This document shows positions 8,398-11,407 of a DNA stretch of 11,407 bases, piece by piece (the stretch's first letter is position 1; every line of letters begins with the position of its first letter). Under the pieces are notes generated by a model. That model saw only the letters and a program-made list of their open reading frames with translations. It ran no database searches and was not told the origin of the DNA. The stretch comes from Pseudomonas sp. (GTDB lineage Bacteria > Pseudomonadota > Gammaproteobacteria > Pseudomonadales > Pseudomonadaceae). The DNA is taken from the NCBI GenBank assembly GCA_029239415.1, contig JAQZAY010000098.1:1-11407 (forward strand), read 5' to 3'. The position numbers and the translations under genes were made by a program.

Positions 8398-11407
<3,010 letters not shown>

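Overview
This window is ordinary core chromosome from a Pseudomonas of the putida group. Three things point there: the gene order pyrG-kdsA-eno-ftsB-ispD / adhC-fghA with a LysR regulator / ispF-truD-surE-pcm-nlpD-rpoS, the high-GC codon usage, and a short palindrome (7190-7225) closely resembling the P. putida REP sequence. No phage, transposon, CRISPR array, tRNA, rRNA or biosynthetic island is visible. All genes are on the minus strand except the LysR regulator. Both window edges cut genes: rpoS at the left (first 15 codons) and pyrG at the right (C-terminal 237 codons).

Right block (7241-11407, read right to left): pyrG (CTP synthase), kdsA (KDO-8-phosphate synthase), eno (enolase), ftsB (divisome) and ispD (MEP isoprenoid pathway). 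pyrG-kdsA are 4 bp apart and ftsB-ispD overlap by 4 bp. Gaps of 155 and 174 bp, each holding two perfect hairpins without U-tracts, set off eno on both sides. CTP made by PyrG is used by IspD and for CMP-KDO.

Middle block (4197-7171): a glutathione-dependent formaldehyde detoxification module. adhC (S-hydroxymethylglutathione dehydrogenase) and fghA (S-formylglutathione hydrolase) form a two-gene operon, transcribed divergently from a LysR regulator (gfnR-like). The divergent promoter region carries a clear dyad. In enterobacteria ispD and ispF are adjacent; here this module separates them.

Left block (1-4125): ispF, truD, surE, pcm, nlpD, rpoS. ispF/truD, truD/surE and surE/pcm overlap by 4, 13 and 4 bp. 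A U-tract terminator hairpin sits directly against the ispF start codon, and its 3' arm contains the only plausible ispF ribosome-binding site. Inside nlpD there is a perfect match to the Pseudomonas PsrA operator, about 415 bp upstream of the rpoS start, in a tract of atypical codons. This marks the known internal rpoS promoter. A 16-bp perfect palindrome lies just ahead of the rpoS Shine-Dalgarno.

I found no evidence for an undescribed system. The points worth a second look are regulatory: the hairpin at ispF, the rpoS promoter embedded in nlpD together with the leader palindrome, the adhC/gfnR dyad, and the symmetric REP element.
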